This document shows, in pieces, positions 8,952 to 18,140 of a DNA stretch of 64,000 bases. The translations under genes and the position numbers were made by a program. The notes below the pieces were generated by a model. It made no database searches and was not told the DNA's origin. It worked only from the letters and a program-made list of their open reading frames with translations. This DNA is from Halarchaeum nitratireducens (lineage in GTDB: Archaea > Halobacteriota > Halobacteria > Halobacteriales > Halobacteriaceae): the NCBI RefSeq assembly GCF_014647155.1, contig NZ_BMOQ01000001.1:372001-436000 (forward strand). The letters run 5' to 3'. The stretch's first letter is position 1. Every line of letters starts with the position of its first letter.

Positions 8952-9374
8952 ATGAGTACGGAATACCGCACCGGCCGCGAGGGTGAGTTCACCTACCGCG
9001 GCTACGAGCTTGACGAACTCCAGGACATGGATCTGGAGGACGTCGCGGAACTGCTCCCCGCGCGACAGCGGCGAACCATCACCCGTGGCCTCTCCGAGGA
9101 GCACGAGAAGGTCCTCGAGAAGGCACGAGCGCGCGACGCCGAGGAGACGGCGAACAACCCGATCCGCACGCACCTCCGTGACATGCCCGTCCTCCCCGAG
9201 TTCGTCGGGCTGACCTTCGCGGTCTACGACGGACAGGAGTTCGGGCGCGTCGAGGTGCAACCGGAGATGATCGGTCACTACCTCGGCGAGTTCGAGCTGA
9301 CGCGTAGCTCGGTCGAACACGGGCAGGCGGGTATCGGCGCGACCCGCTCCTCGAAGTTCGTGCCGCTCAAATAA
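8952..9374 (+). CDS. rps19: Ribosomal protein uS19
   Basis: A 140-residue 30S head protein. The long archaeal N-terminus ([29 protein letters not shown]) precedes the conserved [14 protein letters not shown] and [21 protein letters not shown]. It ends SSKFVPLK as typical for the family. Three bp separate it from rpl22. Confidence 0.96.
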   Translation: MSTEYRTGREGEFTYRGYELDELQDMDLEDVAELLPARQRRTITRGLSEEHEKVLEKARARDAEETANNPIRTHLRDMPVLPEFVGLTFAVYDGQEFGRVEVQPEMIGHYLGEFELTRSSVEHGQAGIGATRSSKFVPLK

Positions 9375-9377
9375 CCC

Positions 9378-9836
9378 ATGGGAATCAGCTACAGCGTGGA
9401 CGCCGACCCGGAGACCACCGCGAAGGGGATGCTCCGCGAGCGGCCGATCAGCCTGAAGCACAGCAAGGCCATCGCCCGCGAGATCAAAGGCGAGACGGTC
9501 GCGGACGCCGAGGAGTACCTCACCGCGGTGCTGAACGAGGAGAAGTCGGTGCCGTTCAAACAGCACAACACCGGCGTCGGACACCGCTCCGACATCGAGG
9601 GCTGGGACGCCGGCCGCTATCCGGAGAAGGCGACGAAGGACTTCCAGAAGCTCCTGACGAACGTCTCGAACAACGCCGAACAGCAGGGCTTCGAGCCCGC
9701 TGCGATGGTCATCACGCACGTCGCCGCCCACAAGGTCGGCGAGACGCAGGGTCGCAAGCCCCGTGCGATGGGTCGCGCGACGGCGTGGAACAGCCCGCAG
9801 GTGGACGTCGAACTCATCATCGAGGAGGCAGAATAA
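9378..9836 (+). CDS. rpl22: Ribosomal protein uL22
   Basis: A 152-residue 50S protein with a tunnel-lining beta hairpin. Evidence: GISYSVDADPETTAKGMLRERPIS at the N-terminus, HNTGVGHRSDIEGWDAGRYP in the middle, and GRKPRAMGRATAWNSPQVDVEL for the hairpin and C-terminal strand. Standard archaeal architecture and operon position. Confidence 0.96.
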   Translation: MGISYSVDADPETTAKGMLRERPISLKHSKAIAREIKGETVADAEEYLTAVLNEEKSVPFKQHNTGVGHRSDIEGWDAGRYPEKATKDFQKLLTNVSNNAEQQGFEPAAMVITHVAAHKVGETQGRKPRAMGRATAWNSPQVDVELIIEEAE

Positions 9837-9837
9837 C

Positions 9838-10812
9838 ATGGCAGACGAACTCGAATTCATCGAAGAGGGGCTTCAGCGCTCCCAGATCGACGAGTTCTTC
9901 AAAGAGGAACTCGCCCGCGCCGGCTACGGCGGCATGGACGTCGCCCACACGCCGATGGGAACGCAGATCGTTCTCATGGCGGAGAAGCCCGGGATGGTCA
10001 TCGGGAAGGGCGGGAAGAACATCCGGAAGATCACGACGCAACTCGAGGAGCGCTTCGACCTGGACGATCCGCAGATCGACGTCCAGGAAGTCGACGAGCC
10101 CGACCTGAACGCACAGATCGTCGCGGACCGACTCGCGAACGCCCTCGAACGAGGGTGGTACTTCCGCAAGGCCGGTCACACGACCATCGACCGCATCATG
10201 GACGCGGGCGCCCTCGGCGCCGAGATCGTCCTGAGCGGGAAGGTCACCGGCAACCGCGGCCGCGTCGAGAAGTTCAACCGCGGCTACATCAAGCACAACG
10301 GCGAGCCCGCCGAGTCCATCGTGGACCACGGGCAGGGCGTCGCCGTGATGAAGCTCGGTACCATCGGCGTGGACGTCAAGATCATCCCGCCGGGAGCCGA
10401 GTTGCCCGACGACTTCGAGATCGACGAGGACGCCGACATCGAGGACCTCATTGTCGATGAGGAGGAAATCGAGGGCGAAGGCGTCGAGGAGCTCCTCGAA
10501 GGCGAGGAGCCCGCGGACGTCGAGGCAGGCGGTCCCGAGGGCGAGGCCCCCGGCGAGGACGCCCTCACCGAGGCCGACGACGACACCGCCCAGGAGGAGA
10601 TCCTCGAGGAGGCCGTCGAGTCCGAGGAGGGCGCGAGCCCGACCTCGCCGTCGGACTCCGAGGAGGCCGTCGAGGAGGCCCTCGACGAGCTCGAGGAGGA
10701 AGTCGAGCCCGAGGACTTCGACGAGGTCGAAGCCGACGTCGAGGAGGAGGCCGACGCGCTCCTCGAAGAGATGGACGAAGCCGAGTCCGAAGACGAGGAG
10801 GGTGAGGACTGA
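9838..10812 (+). CDS. rps3: Ribosomal protein uS3 with a long acidic tail
   Basis: A 324-residue 30S protein at the mRNA entry site. Residues 1-110 hold the N-terminal helices and type-2 KH domain ([15 protein letters not shown]). The C-terminal domain follows to about residue 190 ([19 protein letters not shown]). Residues 190-324 are a low-complexity Glu/Asp-rich extension, consistent with halophilic adaptation and probably disordered. The ATG at 9838 gives the canonical [10 protein letters not shown] start. The stop overlaps the rpl29 ATG. Confidence 0.96.
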   Translation: MADELEFIEEGLQRSQIDEFFKEELARAGYGGMDVAHTPMGTQIVLMAEKPGMVIGKGGKNIRKITTQLEERFDLDDPQIDVQEVDEPDLNAQIVADRLANALERGWYFRKAGHTTIDRIMDAGALGAEIVLSGKVTGNRGRVEKFNRGYIKHNGEPAESIVDHGQGVAVMKLGTIGVDVKIIPPGAELPDDFEIDEDADIEDLIVDEEEIEGEGVEELLEGEEPADVEAGGPEGEAPGEDALTEADDDTAQEEILEEAVESEEGASPTSPSDSEEAVEEALDELEEEVEPEDFDEVEADVEEEADALLEEMDEAESEDEEGED

Positions 10813-11021
10813 TGGCGATTCTCCACACCCAGGAGATCCGCGACATGACGCCCGCCGAGCGCGAGGCCGAGCTCGAAGAGCTCGAGACCGAACTGCTTAA
10901 CGAGAAGGCCGTGAAGGCCGCCGGTGGGGCGCCGGAGAACCCGGGCCGTATCGGCGAGCTCCGGCGGACGGTCGCGCGGATCAAGACGATCCAGCGCGAA
11001 GAAGGCGACCTCGAGGAATAA
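10812..11021 (+). CDS. rpl29: Ribosomal protein uL29
   Basis: A 69-residue two-helix 50S protein at the tunnel exit. It contains [25 protein letters not shown] and the conserved [19 protein letters not shown]. Its start and stop both overlap neighbours by one base (rps3 and rnp1), suggesting tight translational coupling. Confidence 0.95.
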   Translation: MAILHTQEIRDMTPAEREAELEELETELLNEKAVKAAGGAPENPGRIGELRRTVARIKTIQREEGDLEE

Positions 11022-11428
11022 TGACGCTGACGCCCGAGACGCTCCCGCGACACGAGCTCGTCGGCCTCCCGGTACGGGTCGTCGACTCGCCCGACCGTTC
11101 GCAGGTCGGAATCGCCGGACGGGTCGTCTCGGAGACGACCAACACCCTCGTGATAGAGGTTGTCTCGGGCACCAAGCGCGTTCCGAAAGGTGGAAGAAGG
11201 TTCGAGTTCCGACTCATAGATGAAGCCGCGGCCCGCGCTCGGAGCGCATCCGACGCCGCGCCGGCACCGAGCCGACGCGACCGCAAGGGGGCCGGGACCG
11301 CGTCCCAACCCGACTCGTGCGGCGGCACGACGGGCGAGGACGCGGCCTACGTTACGGTGGATGGCGACATACTGCTCTCACGGCCCGCACTACGCTCCGA
11401 AAACGGAGTCGAATCACAATGGCGATAG
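11021..11428 (+). CDS. rnp1: Ribonuclease P protein component 1 (Pop4/Rpp29 family)
   Basis: A 135-residue RNA-binding subunit of archaeal RNase P, which matures tRNA 5' ends. The Sm-like barrel is recognisable: [38 protein letters not shown] and [14 protein letters not shown]. The C-terminal 45 residues are low-complexity and variable. It lies between uL29 and uS17, the standard archaeal position, and overlaps rps17 by 10 bp. Confidence 0.94.
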   Translation: MTLTPETLPRHELVGLPVRVVDSPDRSQVGIAGRVVSETTNTLVIEVVSGTKRVPKGGRRFEFRLIDEAAARARSASDAAPAPSRRDRKGAGTASQPDSCGGTTGEDAAYVTVDGDILLSRPALRSENGVESQWR

Positions 11429-11745
11429 GACTGAACGTAGACGCGCCCGAAGGCGACTGTGCCGACGATGACTGCCCGTTCCACGGCAGTCTGTCCGTTC
11501 GCGGACAGGTCATCGAAGGCGAAGTCGCTTCTACGGCAATGGACAAGACCGTCGTCGTCGAACGTGAATACGACGTATTCGTCCCGAAGTACGACCGCTA
11601 CATGAAGCGTCGTTCTCGGGTTCCGGCACACGCGCCGGAGTGCTTCGATATCACAGAAGGCGACACGGTACGCATCGCAGAGACACGACCGCTCTCGAAG
11701 ACCAAATCCCACGTGGTCGTCGAGCTCACGGAGGGTGAGAACTGA
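11419..11745 (+). CDS. rps17: Ribosomal protein uS17
   Basis: A 108-residue 30S OB-fold protein. Evidence: [35 protein letters not shown] and the [20 protein letters not shown] block shared by archaeal/eukaryotic uS17. The ATG at 11419 gives the family N-terminus [11 protein letters not shown]. Its gene overlaps the 3' end of rnp1. Confidence 0.95.
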   Translation: MAIGLNVDAPEGDCADDDCPFHGSLSVRGQVIEGEVASTAMDKTVVVEREYDVFVPKYDRYMKRRSRVPAHAPECFDITEGDTVRIAETRPLSKTKSHVVVELTEGEN

Positions 11746-12143
11746 TGGAAGCAATCAAAGCAGACGTCACACCCGGACTGGAGAAGGGTTCCCTCATCAC
11801 GTGCGCCGACAACACGGGCGCACGCGAGCTCAAGATCACGTCCGTCTCCGGCTACCAGGGGACGATCAACCGACACCCCAAGGCGGGGATCGGTGACAAG
11901 ATCACCGTCTCGGTGACGAAAGGGACGCCCGAGATGCGCCGGCAGGTGCTGGAGGCCGTCGTGGTCCGCCAGCGTAAGCCGATCCGGCGCCCCGACGGCA
12001 CGCGCGTGAAGTTCGAGGACAACGCCGCGGTCATCATCGACGACCTCGGCGAACCTCGCGGGACCGAGATCAAGGGTCCCATCACGCGGGAGGTCGCGGA
12101 GCGGTACGGCAGCATCGCGAGCACCGCGACGATGATCGTATAA
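11745..12143 (+). CDS. rpl14: Ribosomal protein uL14
   Basis: A 132-residue 50S protein that contributes to an intersubunit bridge. Conserved core: [21 protein letters not shown], then [19 protein letters not shown] and [16 protein letters not shown]. Archaeal length. The start overlaps the uS17 stop by one base. Confidence 0.96.
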   Translation: MEAIKADVTPGLEKGSLITCADNTGARELKITSVSGYQGTINRHPKAGIGDKITVSVTKGTPEMRRQVLEAVVVRQRKPIRRPDGTRVKFEDNAAVIIDDLGEPRGTEIKGPITREVAERYGSIASTATMIV

Positions 12144-12144
12144 C

Positions 12145-12501
12145 ATGACTGAACAACCACACAAACAGCGCACCCGCACGGAGAACGCGGCGCTCCACGA
12201 GCGCCAAAAGCAGGTCCGCGCGCACCTCTCGGAGGACCTCCGCGAGGAGTACGGCCAGCGGTACGTCCGCGTCAACGCGGGCGACACGGTCGAGGTCATG
12301 CGCGGCGACTTCGCCGGCGAAGAAAGCGAGGTCACCAACGTCGACCTCAAGGACGCCGCCGTCCACGTGGACGGCGTGACCGTCGAGGCCGCGGACGGCG
12401 AGGAGGTTCCCCGGGCGCTCGACGCCTCGAACCTCCGCGTCACGGACCTCGATCTCTCCGACGACGTGCGCCAAACCCGACTGGAGGGTGACAACGAATG
12501 A
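12145..12501 (+). CDS. rpl24: Ribosomal protein uL24
   Basis: A 118-residue KOW-domain protein, an early assembly initiator. N-terminal basic helix ([21 protein letters not shown]), then the KOW motif [18 protein letters not shown] and the archaeal [19 protein letters not shown]. The stop overlaps the rps4e ATG by 4 bp. Confidence 0.96.
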   Translation: MTEQPHKQRTRTENAALHERQKQVRAHLSEDLREEYGQRYVRVNAGDTVEVMRGDFAGEESEVTNVDLKDAAVHVDGVTVEAADGEEVPRALDASNLRVTDLDLSDDVRQTRLEGDNE

Positions 12502-13229
12502 GCAACCACCAGAAACGACTCTCCGTACCGAAGTCGTGGCCCGTTGAGCGGAAAACGGCCACGTTCACGGCGAAGGCAGGCGCTGGCCCGCACGGCGAGG
12601 CCGGCGTCCCGCTCGTCGTCGTCCTTCGGGACGTCCTCGGCTACGTCGACACGACGAAGGAAGCGAAGTACGCCGCGCACCACGATGGCGTTCTCGTCAA
12701 CGGCGACACCGTCGGTGACGTGACTCAGCCCGTCGGGATGTTCGACATCCTGGGCTTCCCGGAGCGCGACGAGTACTACCGCGTCTTCCCCGACGAGGGC
12801 GGACGCCTCTCCCTGACCGAGATCCCGGCCGCCGACGCGGACGGCAAGCTCGCGAAGGTCACGAACAAGACGCTGGTCCCGGGCGGCGATGTCCAGCTCA
12901 ACCTCCACAACGGTCACAACCTGGTCGTCGAGGAGGACGAGTACAGCGGTAACGACAGCATCGTCGTCGACCTCGACAACGACGACGTGCTCGCGCACTT
13001 CCCGTACGCGGAGGGCGCGCTCGTCACGGCCGTCTCCGGACAGCACGCCGGCGAAGTCGGCGAGATCACCGAGATCACCGTCTCGCCCGGCAGCTCGAGC
13101 AACACGGTCGAAGTCGAGACCGACGCGGGCTCCTTCGAAACCGTCGAGGAGTACGTCTTCGTCATCGACGAGCAGTTCGTCGACGACGAGGCCGCCGCGG
13201 AGTCCGAACCGGAGGGTGACGACGAATGA
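12498..13229 (+). CDS. rps4e: Ribosomal protein eS4
   Basis: A 243-residue 30S protein found only in archaea and eukaryotes. An S4-like RNA-binding segment ([20 protein letters not shown]) is followed by the central TKTLVPGG-type block and a C-terminal KOW-like region ([16 protein letters not shown]). It ends in an acidic tail. The stop overlaps the rpl5 ATG by 4 bp. Confidence 0.95.
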   Translation: MSNHQKRLSVPKSWPVERKTATFTAKAGAGPHGEAGVPLVVVLRDVLGYVDTTKEAKYAAHHDGVLVNGDTVGDVTQPVGMFDILGFPERDEYYRVFPDEGGRLSLTEIPAADADGKLAKVTNKTLVPGGDVQLNLHNGHNLVVEEDEYSGNDSIVVDLDNDDVLAHFPYAEGALVTAVSGQHAGEVGEITEITVSPGSSSNTVEVETDAGSFETVEEYVFVIDEQFVDDEAAAESEPEGDDE

Positions 13230-13744
13230 GCGAAGCCGAATTCCACGAGATGCGCGAGCCCACCATCGAGAAGGCCGTCGTCCACATGGGCGTCGGTCAG
13301 GGTGGCCGCGAACTCCAGAACGCCGAGGAGATCCTCGAGGAGATCACCGGACAGGAGTCCGTGCGCACGACGGCCAAGCGCACGGAGCCCGAGTTCGGGA
13401 TCCGCGAGGGCGACCCGATCGGCGCGAAGGTCACGCTCCGCGGCGACGATGCCGCGGAGTTCCTGACGCGCGCGTTCGACGCCGTCTCGCTGAGTCGGAA
13501 CCAGTTCGACGACACGGGGAACGTCTCCTTCGGCATCGAGGAGCACACTGACTTCCCGAGCCAGGAATACGACCCGAACATCGGCATCTTCGGGCTGGAC
13601 GTGACGGTCAACCTCGTCCGTCCGGGCTACCGCGTCTCCAAGCGGGACAAGCGGAGCCAGCCGATCCCCGAGAACCACCGCCTCGACACCGAGGACGCGA
13701 TCTCCTTCCTCGAGGCGAACTTCGACGTGGAGGTCACGCAATGA
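13226..13744 (+). CDS. rpl5: Ribosomal protein uL5
   Basis: A 172-residue 50S protein of the central protuberance that contacts 5S rRNA and P-site tRNA. Evidence: [42 protein letters not shown] and the [19 protein letters not shown] block. The 4-bp overlap with rps14 continues the coupled series. Confidence 0.96.
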   Translation: MSEAEFHEMREPTIEKAVVHMGVGQGGRELQNAEEILEEITGQESVRTTAKRTEPEFGIREGDPIGAKVTLRGDDAAEFLTRAFDAVSLSRNQFDDTGNVSFGIEEHTDFPSQEYDPNIGIFGLDVTVNLVRPGYRVSKRDKRSQPIPENHRLDTEDAISFLEANFDVEVTQ

Positions 13745-13899
13745 GCGAAGCAGCACACGAGCACGAGGAGACGGGCCAGACCCACGAGTGTCGCCGATGC
13801 GGTCGCAATCAGGGCCTCGTCGGGAAGTACGACGTCTGGCTGTGTCGACAGTGCTTCCGAGAGATCGCCCGCTCGATGGGCTTCAAGAAGTACAGCTAA
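13741..13899 (+). CDS. rps14: Ribosomal protein uS14 (zinc-binding form)
   Basis: A 52-residue 30S head protein. It carries a zinc ribbon, CRRC near residue 17 and CRQC near residue 39, and ends SMGFKKYS, the archaeal/eukaryotic (S29-type) signature. The ATG at 13741 overlaps the uL5 stop by 4 bp and rps8 begins 2 bp after its TAA. Confidence 0.94.
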   Translation: MSEAAHEHEETGQTHECRRCGRNQGLVGKYDVWLCRQCFREIARSMGFKKYS

Positions 13900-13901
13900 C
13901 A

Positions 13902-14294
13902 ATGACAGGGAAAGACCCACTCTCCGACGCCCTCTCCGGTCTCGACAACGCCGAGAGCGTCGGACACCTCAACCACACGATATCGACCGCCTCCAACACC
14001 ATCGGGTCCGTCCTCGAGGTCTTCTACGACCGCGGGTACATCGACGGCTTCGAGTTCGTCGACGACGGAAAGGGTGGCCAGTTCGAGGTCGAACTAAAGG
14101 GTGCCATCAACGAGTGCGGCCCCGTCAACCCGCGGTACTCCGTGGGTGCCGACGAGTTCGAGCAGTGGGAGAAGCGCTATCTCCCGGCTCGTGACTACGG
14201 GACGCTCATCGTGACGACCAGCCACGGCATCATGAGCCACTACGAGGCCCGCGAGGAGGGCATCGGTGGCCAGGTCATCGCTTACGTCTACTAA
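13902..14294 (+). CDS. rps8: Ribosomal protein uS8
   Basis: A 130-residue 30S protein that binds 16S rRNA. It begins TGKDPLSDALSGLDNAESVGH and contains SVLEVFYDRGYIDGFEFVDD and the C-terminal TTSHGIMSHYEAREEGIGGQ, typical of archaeal uS8. The ATG at 13902 is set by family length; longer in-frame starts run into rps14. Confidence 0.96.
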   Translation: MTGKDPLSDALSGLDNAESVGHLNHTISTASNTIGSVLEVFYDRGYIDGFEFVDDGKGGQFEVELKGAINECGPVNPRYSVGADEFEQWEKRYLPARDYGTLIVTTSHGIMSHYEAREEGIGGQVIAYVY

Positions 14295-14296
14295 CA

Positions 14297-14833
14297 ATGA
14301 CGCGAACAGAACTCGAGATCCCCGACGACGTCGACGCCGAAGTCGACCACCTGGAGCTGACCGTCGAGGGGCCAAACGGCTCCGTCACGCGGCGGCTCTG
14401 GTACCCCGACGTACGCGTCTCCGTCGACGACGGTGCCGTCGTCATCGAGGCGGAGTCGGAGGACGCGAAGACGAACGCCACGGTCGGGACGTTCGAGAGC
14501 CACATTACGAACATGTTCCACGGCGTGACCGAGGGCTGGGAGTACCGGATGCAAGTCCACTACTCTCACTTCCCGATGCAGGTCACCGTGGAAGATGACG
14601 AAGTGGTCATCGAGAACTTCCTCGGCGAGAAGGCGCCCCGGCGCGCGGAGATCCGCGGCGACACGGACGTGCAGATCGACGGCGAAGAGCTGACCCTCTC
14701 GGGCTCCGACAAGGAGTCCGTCGGGCAGACCGCCGCCGACATCGAGCAGCTCACCCGTGTCACCGACAAGGACACCCGCGTGTTCCAGGACGGCGTCTAC
14801 ATCGTCGAGAAACCGACGAAAGGAGGTGCCTGA
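14297..14833 (+). CDS. rpl6: Ribosomal protein uL6
   Basis: A 178-residue 50S protein with two related alpha/beta domains near the factor-binding site. Evidence: VDHLELTVEGPNGSVTRRLWY, TFESHITNMFHGVTEGWEY and RRAEIRGDTDVQIDGEELT followed by QTAADIEQLTRV. Archaeal length. Confidence 0.95.
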   Translation: MTRTELEIPDDVDAEVDHLELTVEGPNGSVTRRLWYPDVRVSVDDGAVVIEAESEDAKTNATVGTFESHITNMFHGVTEGWEYRMQVHYSHFPMQVTVEDDEVVIENFLGEKAPRRAEIRGDTDVQIDGEELTLSGSDKESVGQTAADIEQLTRVTDKDTRVFQDGVYIVEKPTKGGA

Positions 14834-14836
14834 TAG

Positions 14837-15550
14837 ATGGCAGACGACGAACCCCAGGAACTGGAAGACATCAGCGGCGTCGGCGCGAGCAAGGCCGAAG
14901 CGCTGCGTGAGGCCGGCTACGAGACGGTCGAGGACGTGAAGGCAGCGAGCCAGGACGACCTCGCGGAAGTAGACGGCGTCGGCAACGCGCTCGCGGCCCG
15001 CATCAAGGCAGACGTCGGCGGTCTCGAAGTCTCCGAGGAGACCGAGACCGAAGTCGAGGAGGAAGCGCCCGAGGCCGAGGCGGCCGAGGAGGAGACGGAA
15101 GCGGAGACGGAACTCCGCCCGCGCGGTCACGCCGACAAGACGCCGGAGCTCGACGACGAGGCCGAACGCCTCCTCGACGAGCGCCGCCGCGTCGGCAAGC
15201 CGCAGTTCAACCGACAGGACTACCACAAGAAAAAGCGGACCCCGACCTCGTGGCGCAAGCCCCGCGGCACGCTCTCGAAGCAGCGCCGCGGCATCAAGGG
15301 GAAGGGCCCGAAGGTCGAAGCCGGCTTCCGCACGCCGAAGGCGGTGCGCGGCAAACACCCGAGCGGCTTCGAGGAGGTCCGCGTCCACAACGCGGACGAC
15401 CTCGACGGCGTCGACCCGGACACCGAGGCCGTCCGCATCGCCTCGAAGGTCGGTGCGCGAAAGCGCGAGACCATCGAGGAGCAGGCCGAGGAAGCGGGCA
15501 TCCGCGTCCTCAACCCGACCTACATCGAAGTGGAGGTCGACAATGAGTGA
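14837..15550 (+). CDS. rpl32e: Ribosomal protein eL32 with an N-terminal helix-hairpin-helix extension
   Basis: A 237-residue 50S protein. Residues 1-65 form a helix-hairpin-helix DNA/RNA-binding-like module ([19 protein letters not shown], then [18 protein letters not shown]). An acidic linker to about residue 95 leads to the eL32 core ([40 protein letters not shown]). The extension makes it far longer than the roughly 130-residue core seen in other archaea; similar extensions are known in haloarchaea. It overlaps rpl19e by 8 bp. Confidence 0.95.
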   Translation: MADDEPQELEDISGVGASKAEALREAGYETVEDVKAASQDDLAEVDGVGNALAARIKADVGGLEVSEETETEVEEEAPEAEAAEEETEAETELRPRGHADKTPELDDEAERLLDERRRVGKPQFNRQDYHKKKRTPTSWRKPRGTLSKQRRGIKGKGPKVEAGFRTPKAVRGKHPSGFEEVRVHNADDLDGVDPDTEAVRIASKVGARKRETIEEQAEEAGIRVLNPTYIEVEVDNE

Positions 15551-15992
15551 TCTGAGCGCACAGAAACGACTGGCCGCCGACGTCCTCGACGTCGGGAAGA
15601 ACCGCGTCTGGTTCGACCCGGACGCCCAGGGCGAGATCGCGGACGCCATCACGCGCGAGGATATCCGCGAACTCGTCGACGAGGGCACGATCCGGGCCGA
15701 GACCAAGCAGGGCAACTCCCGTGGTCGCGCGCGCGAACGAGACGCGAAGCGTGCGTACGGTCACCGGAAGGGACCGGGCACGCGCCGCGGCAAGGCGGGC
15801 GCCCGCCAGAACGAGAAGGACGAGTGGAAGAGCAGCATCCGCGCACAGCGCCGCGAGCTCCGTGAGCTCCGCGACAGCGGCGAACTCACCCCCGCCCAGT
15901 ACCGTGAACTCTACAACATGGCGAAGGGCGGCGAGTTCGATAGCGTGAGCCGGCTGCACAACTACATCGCGGAACACTACGGTGAGCAATAA
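15543..15992 (+). CDS. rpl19e: Ribosomal protein eL19
   Basis: A 149-residue archaeal/eukaryotic 50S protein. Evidence: [22 protein letters not shown], the basic loop [20 protein letters not shown] with RRGKAGAR, and a long C-terminal helix ([20 protein letters not shown]). The ATG at 15543 lies inside the eL32 3' end. The stop overlaps the uL18 ATG. Confidence 0.95.
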   Translation: MSDLSAQKRLAADVLDVGKNRVWFDPDAQGEIADAITREDIRELVDEGTIRAETKQGNSRGRARERDAKRAYGHRKGPGTRRGKAGARQNEKDEWKSSIRAQRRELRELRDSGELTPAQYRELYNMAKGGEFDSVSRLHNYIAEHYGEQ

Positions 15993-16543
15993 TGGCTAGC
16001 GGCCCACGATACAAAGTCCCGATGCGCCGGCGCCGCGAGGTCCGGACGGATTACCACCAGAGGTTGCGCCTCCTCAAGTCGGGCAAGCCCCGGCTTGTCG
16101 CTCGAAAGAGCAACAACAACGTCACGGCGCAGCTGATCGCGACCGGCCCCGACGGCGACGAGACGCTCGCGAGTGCACAGGCGACAGACCTCGAGGAATA
16201 CGGCTGGGAAGCGCCGACCGGGAACCTCCCGTCGGCGTACCTGACCGGCTACCTCGCGGGCGTTCGCGCCCGAGAAGCGGGTCTCGACGAGGCCGTCCTC
16301 GACATCGGTCTGAACACCGCGACCCGCGGGTCGAAGGTGTTCGCCGTGCAGGAGGGCGCGATCGACGCAGGCCTCGACATCCCGCACAACGAGGACGTCT
16401 TCGCCGACTGGCAGCGCACGCGCGGCGAGCACATCGCGGACTACGCAGCACAGCTCGACGAGCCGCTCTACAGCGGCGAGTTCGACGCCACAGAACTCCC
16501 CGAGCACTTCGATGACGTGCTCGAATCCATTCAGGAGGACTAA
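15992..16543 (+). CDS. rpl18: Ribosomal protein uL18
   Basis: A 183-residue 5S rRNA-binding protein. Archaeal features: PRYKVPMRRRREVRTDYHQR, SGKPRLVARKSNNNVTAQLI, and NLPSAYLTGYLAGVRAREAG, which also occurs in eukaryotic L5. Length matches other haloarchaea. Confidence 0.95.
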   Translation: MASGPRYKVPMRRRREVRTDYHQRLRLLKSGKPRLVARKSNNNVTAQLIATGPDGDETLASAQATDLEEYGWEAPTGNLPSAYLTGYLAGVRAREAGLDEAVLDIGLNTATRGSKVFAVQEGAIDAGLDIPHNEDVFADWQRTRGEHIADYAAQLDEPLYSGEFDATELPEHFDDVLESIQED

Positions 16544-16546
16544 CCA

Positions 16547-17185
16547 ATGAGCTACAACGACAGCTGGCAGCCCCAGACCCGACTCGGCCGCCGCGTGCAG
16601 GAGGGCGAGATCGAGTCGATGTCGGCGGCGCTGAACACCGGGCTCCCGCTGAAGGAGCCCGAAGTCGTCGACAACCTCCTCCCGGGGCTCGACGACGAGG
16701 TACTGGACATCAACATGGTCCAGCGGATGACGGACTCCGGCCGCCGGGTGAAGTTCCGGTGCGTCGTCGCGGTCGGTAACCGCGACGGCTTCGTCGGGTA
16801 CGCCGAGGGTCGAGACGACCAGGTCGGCGGCGCCATCCAGAAGGCCATCGAGGTCGCGAAACTGAACATCATCGACGTCTCTCGCGGCTGTGGGTCGTGG
16901 GAGTGTGGCTGTGGGCGTCCGCACACGGTCGCGCTCAAGACGACCGGCAAGGCCGGGAGCGTCGAAGTCGATCTGATTCCCGCCCCGCGCGGCCTCGGTC
17001 TCGCGGGCGGTGAGACGGTCCGGCACGTCCTCGAACTCGCCGGTATCGAGGACGTCTGGACGAAGTCCGCCGGGAAGACCCGGACGACGGTGAACTTCGC
17101 GAAGGCGACGTTCAACGCCCTCCAGAACACGGCGGAGGCCCGCATCCCCGAGCGCACCCGCGAGAAGCGCGAGGTGATCGAGTGA
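16547..17185 (+). CDS. rps5: Ribosomal protein uS5
   Basis: A 212-residue 30S protein involved in decoding fidelity. It has the double-stranded-RNA-binding-like segment [21 protein letters not shown], the [10 protein letters not shown]-type segment near residue 120 found in archaeal S5/eukaryotic S2, and [19 protein letters not shown]. Standard position and length. Confidence 0.95.
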   Translation: MSYNDSWQPQTRLGRRVQEGEIESMSAALNTGLPLKEPEVVDNLLPGLDDEVLDINMVQRMTDSGRRVKFRCVVAVGNRDGFVGYAEGRDDQVGGAIQKAIEVAKLNIIDVSRGCGSWECGCGRPHTVALKTTGKAGSVEVDLIPAPRGLGLAGGETVRHVLELAGIEDVWTKSAGKTRTTVNFAKATFNALQNTAEARIPERTREKREVIE

Positions 17186-17649
17186 TGCAGGCCGTCGTCC
17201 AACTCCGCGGTGAGGTCGACATGCGTTCGAGCGTCGAGGACACCCTCTCGATGCTGAACCTCCACCGCGTCAACCACGCGACTCTCGTCCCGGAGACCGA
17301 CGCGTACGACGGGATGATCGCGAAGGTCAACGACTACGTCGCGTACGGCGAACCGTCCCTGGAGACGGTGAAAGCCCTCATCGCGAAGCGCGCCGAGCCC
17401 CTCGAGGGCGACGCGGACGTCGACGACGAGTGGGTCGCCGAGAACACCGACTACGACGACGTCGACGATCTCGCGCGCGCGCTCTACAACGAGAACACGA
17501 CGCTGCGCGAGGCGGGGCTCTCCCCCGTCGTCCGACTCCACCCGCCGCGCGGCGGCCACCAGGGCATCAAGCAGCCCCAGTCCGAGGGCGGACAGCTCGG
17601 TAAGCAGTCGACCGAGGAAGTCGACGAACTCCTCGAGAGGATGCGATAA
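17185..17649 (+). CDS. rpl30: Ribosomal protein uL30
   Basis: A 154-residue archaeal long-form uL30. Evidence: QAVVQLRGEVDMRSSVEDTL, MLNLHRVNHATLVPETDAY and the C-terminal VVRLHPPRGGHQGIK. The ATG at 17185 shares its A with the uS5 TGA. A GTG three bases earlier is in frame, but the ATG gives the family start. Confidence 0.94.
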   Translation: MQAVVQLRGEVDMRSSVEDTLSMLNLHRVNHATLVPETDAYDGMIAKVNDYVAYGEPSLETVKALIAKRAEPLEGDADVDDEWVAENTDYDDVDDLARALYNENTTLREAGLSPVVRLHPPRGGHQGIKQPQSEGGQLGKQSTEEVDELLERMR

Positions 17650-17651
17650 CA

Positions 17652-18137
17652 ATGACGAGCAAGAAACGACGCCAGCGCGGCACGCGCACGCACGGTGGCG
17701 GCTCGCACAAGAACCGACGCGGTGCCGGTCACCGTGGCGGACGCGGTCGCGCTGGCCGCGACAAGCACGAGTTCCACAACTACGAACCGATCGGGAAGAG
17801 CGGCTTCAAGCGTCCCGAGAAGGCGAAGCTCGACGTCGCCGAAATCACGGTCCGCGAGCTCGACGAGGACATCGCGCTCCACGTCGCCGACGGCCTCGCC
17901 GAGGAGACCGACAACGGCTACCGAATCGACGTCCGTGACGTCGTCGAGGACGGCCACGAGGTCGACGCGGTGAAGGTCCTCGGGTCCGGGCAGGTCTACA
18001 ACCAGCTCGAAGTCGTCGCCGACGCGTTCAGCGACGCTGCCGTCGACCTCCTTGAGGCCGAGGGCGGTGAGGCGGTCCTGACCGAGCGCGGTGAGGAACT
18101 CGACAGCGACGACGAGATCGACGAGAGCGAGGACTGA
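17652..18137 (+). CDS. rpl15: Ribosomal protein uL15
   Basis: A 161-residue 50S protein. The basic glycine-rich N-terminus (GTRTHGGGSHKNRRGAGHRG) anchors it in 23S rRNA. The globular part has YEPIGKSGFKRPEKAKLDVA and VKVLGSGQVYNQLEVVADAF. It is the last ribosomal protein of the array; secY follows after 3 bp. Confidence 0.95.
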   Translation: MTSKKRRQRGTRTHGGGSHKNRRGAGHRGGRGRAGRDKHEFHNYEPIGKSGFKRPEKAKLDVAEITVRELDEDIALHVADGLAEETDNGYRIDVRDVVEDGHEVDAVKVLGSGQVYNQLEVVADAFSDAAVDLLEAEGGEAVLTERGEELDSDDEIDESED

Positions 18138-18140
18138 TAG

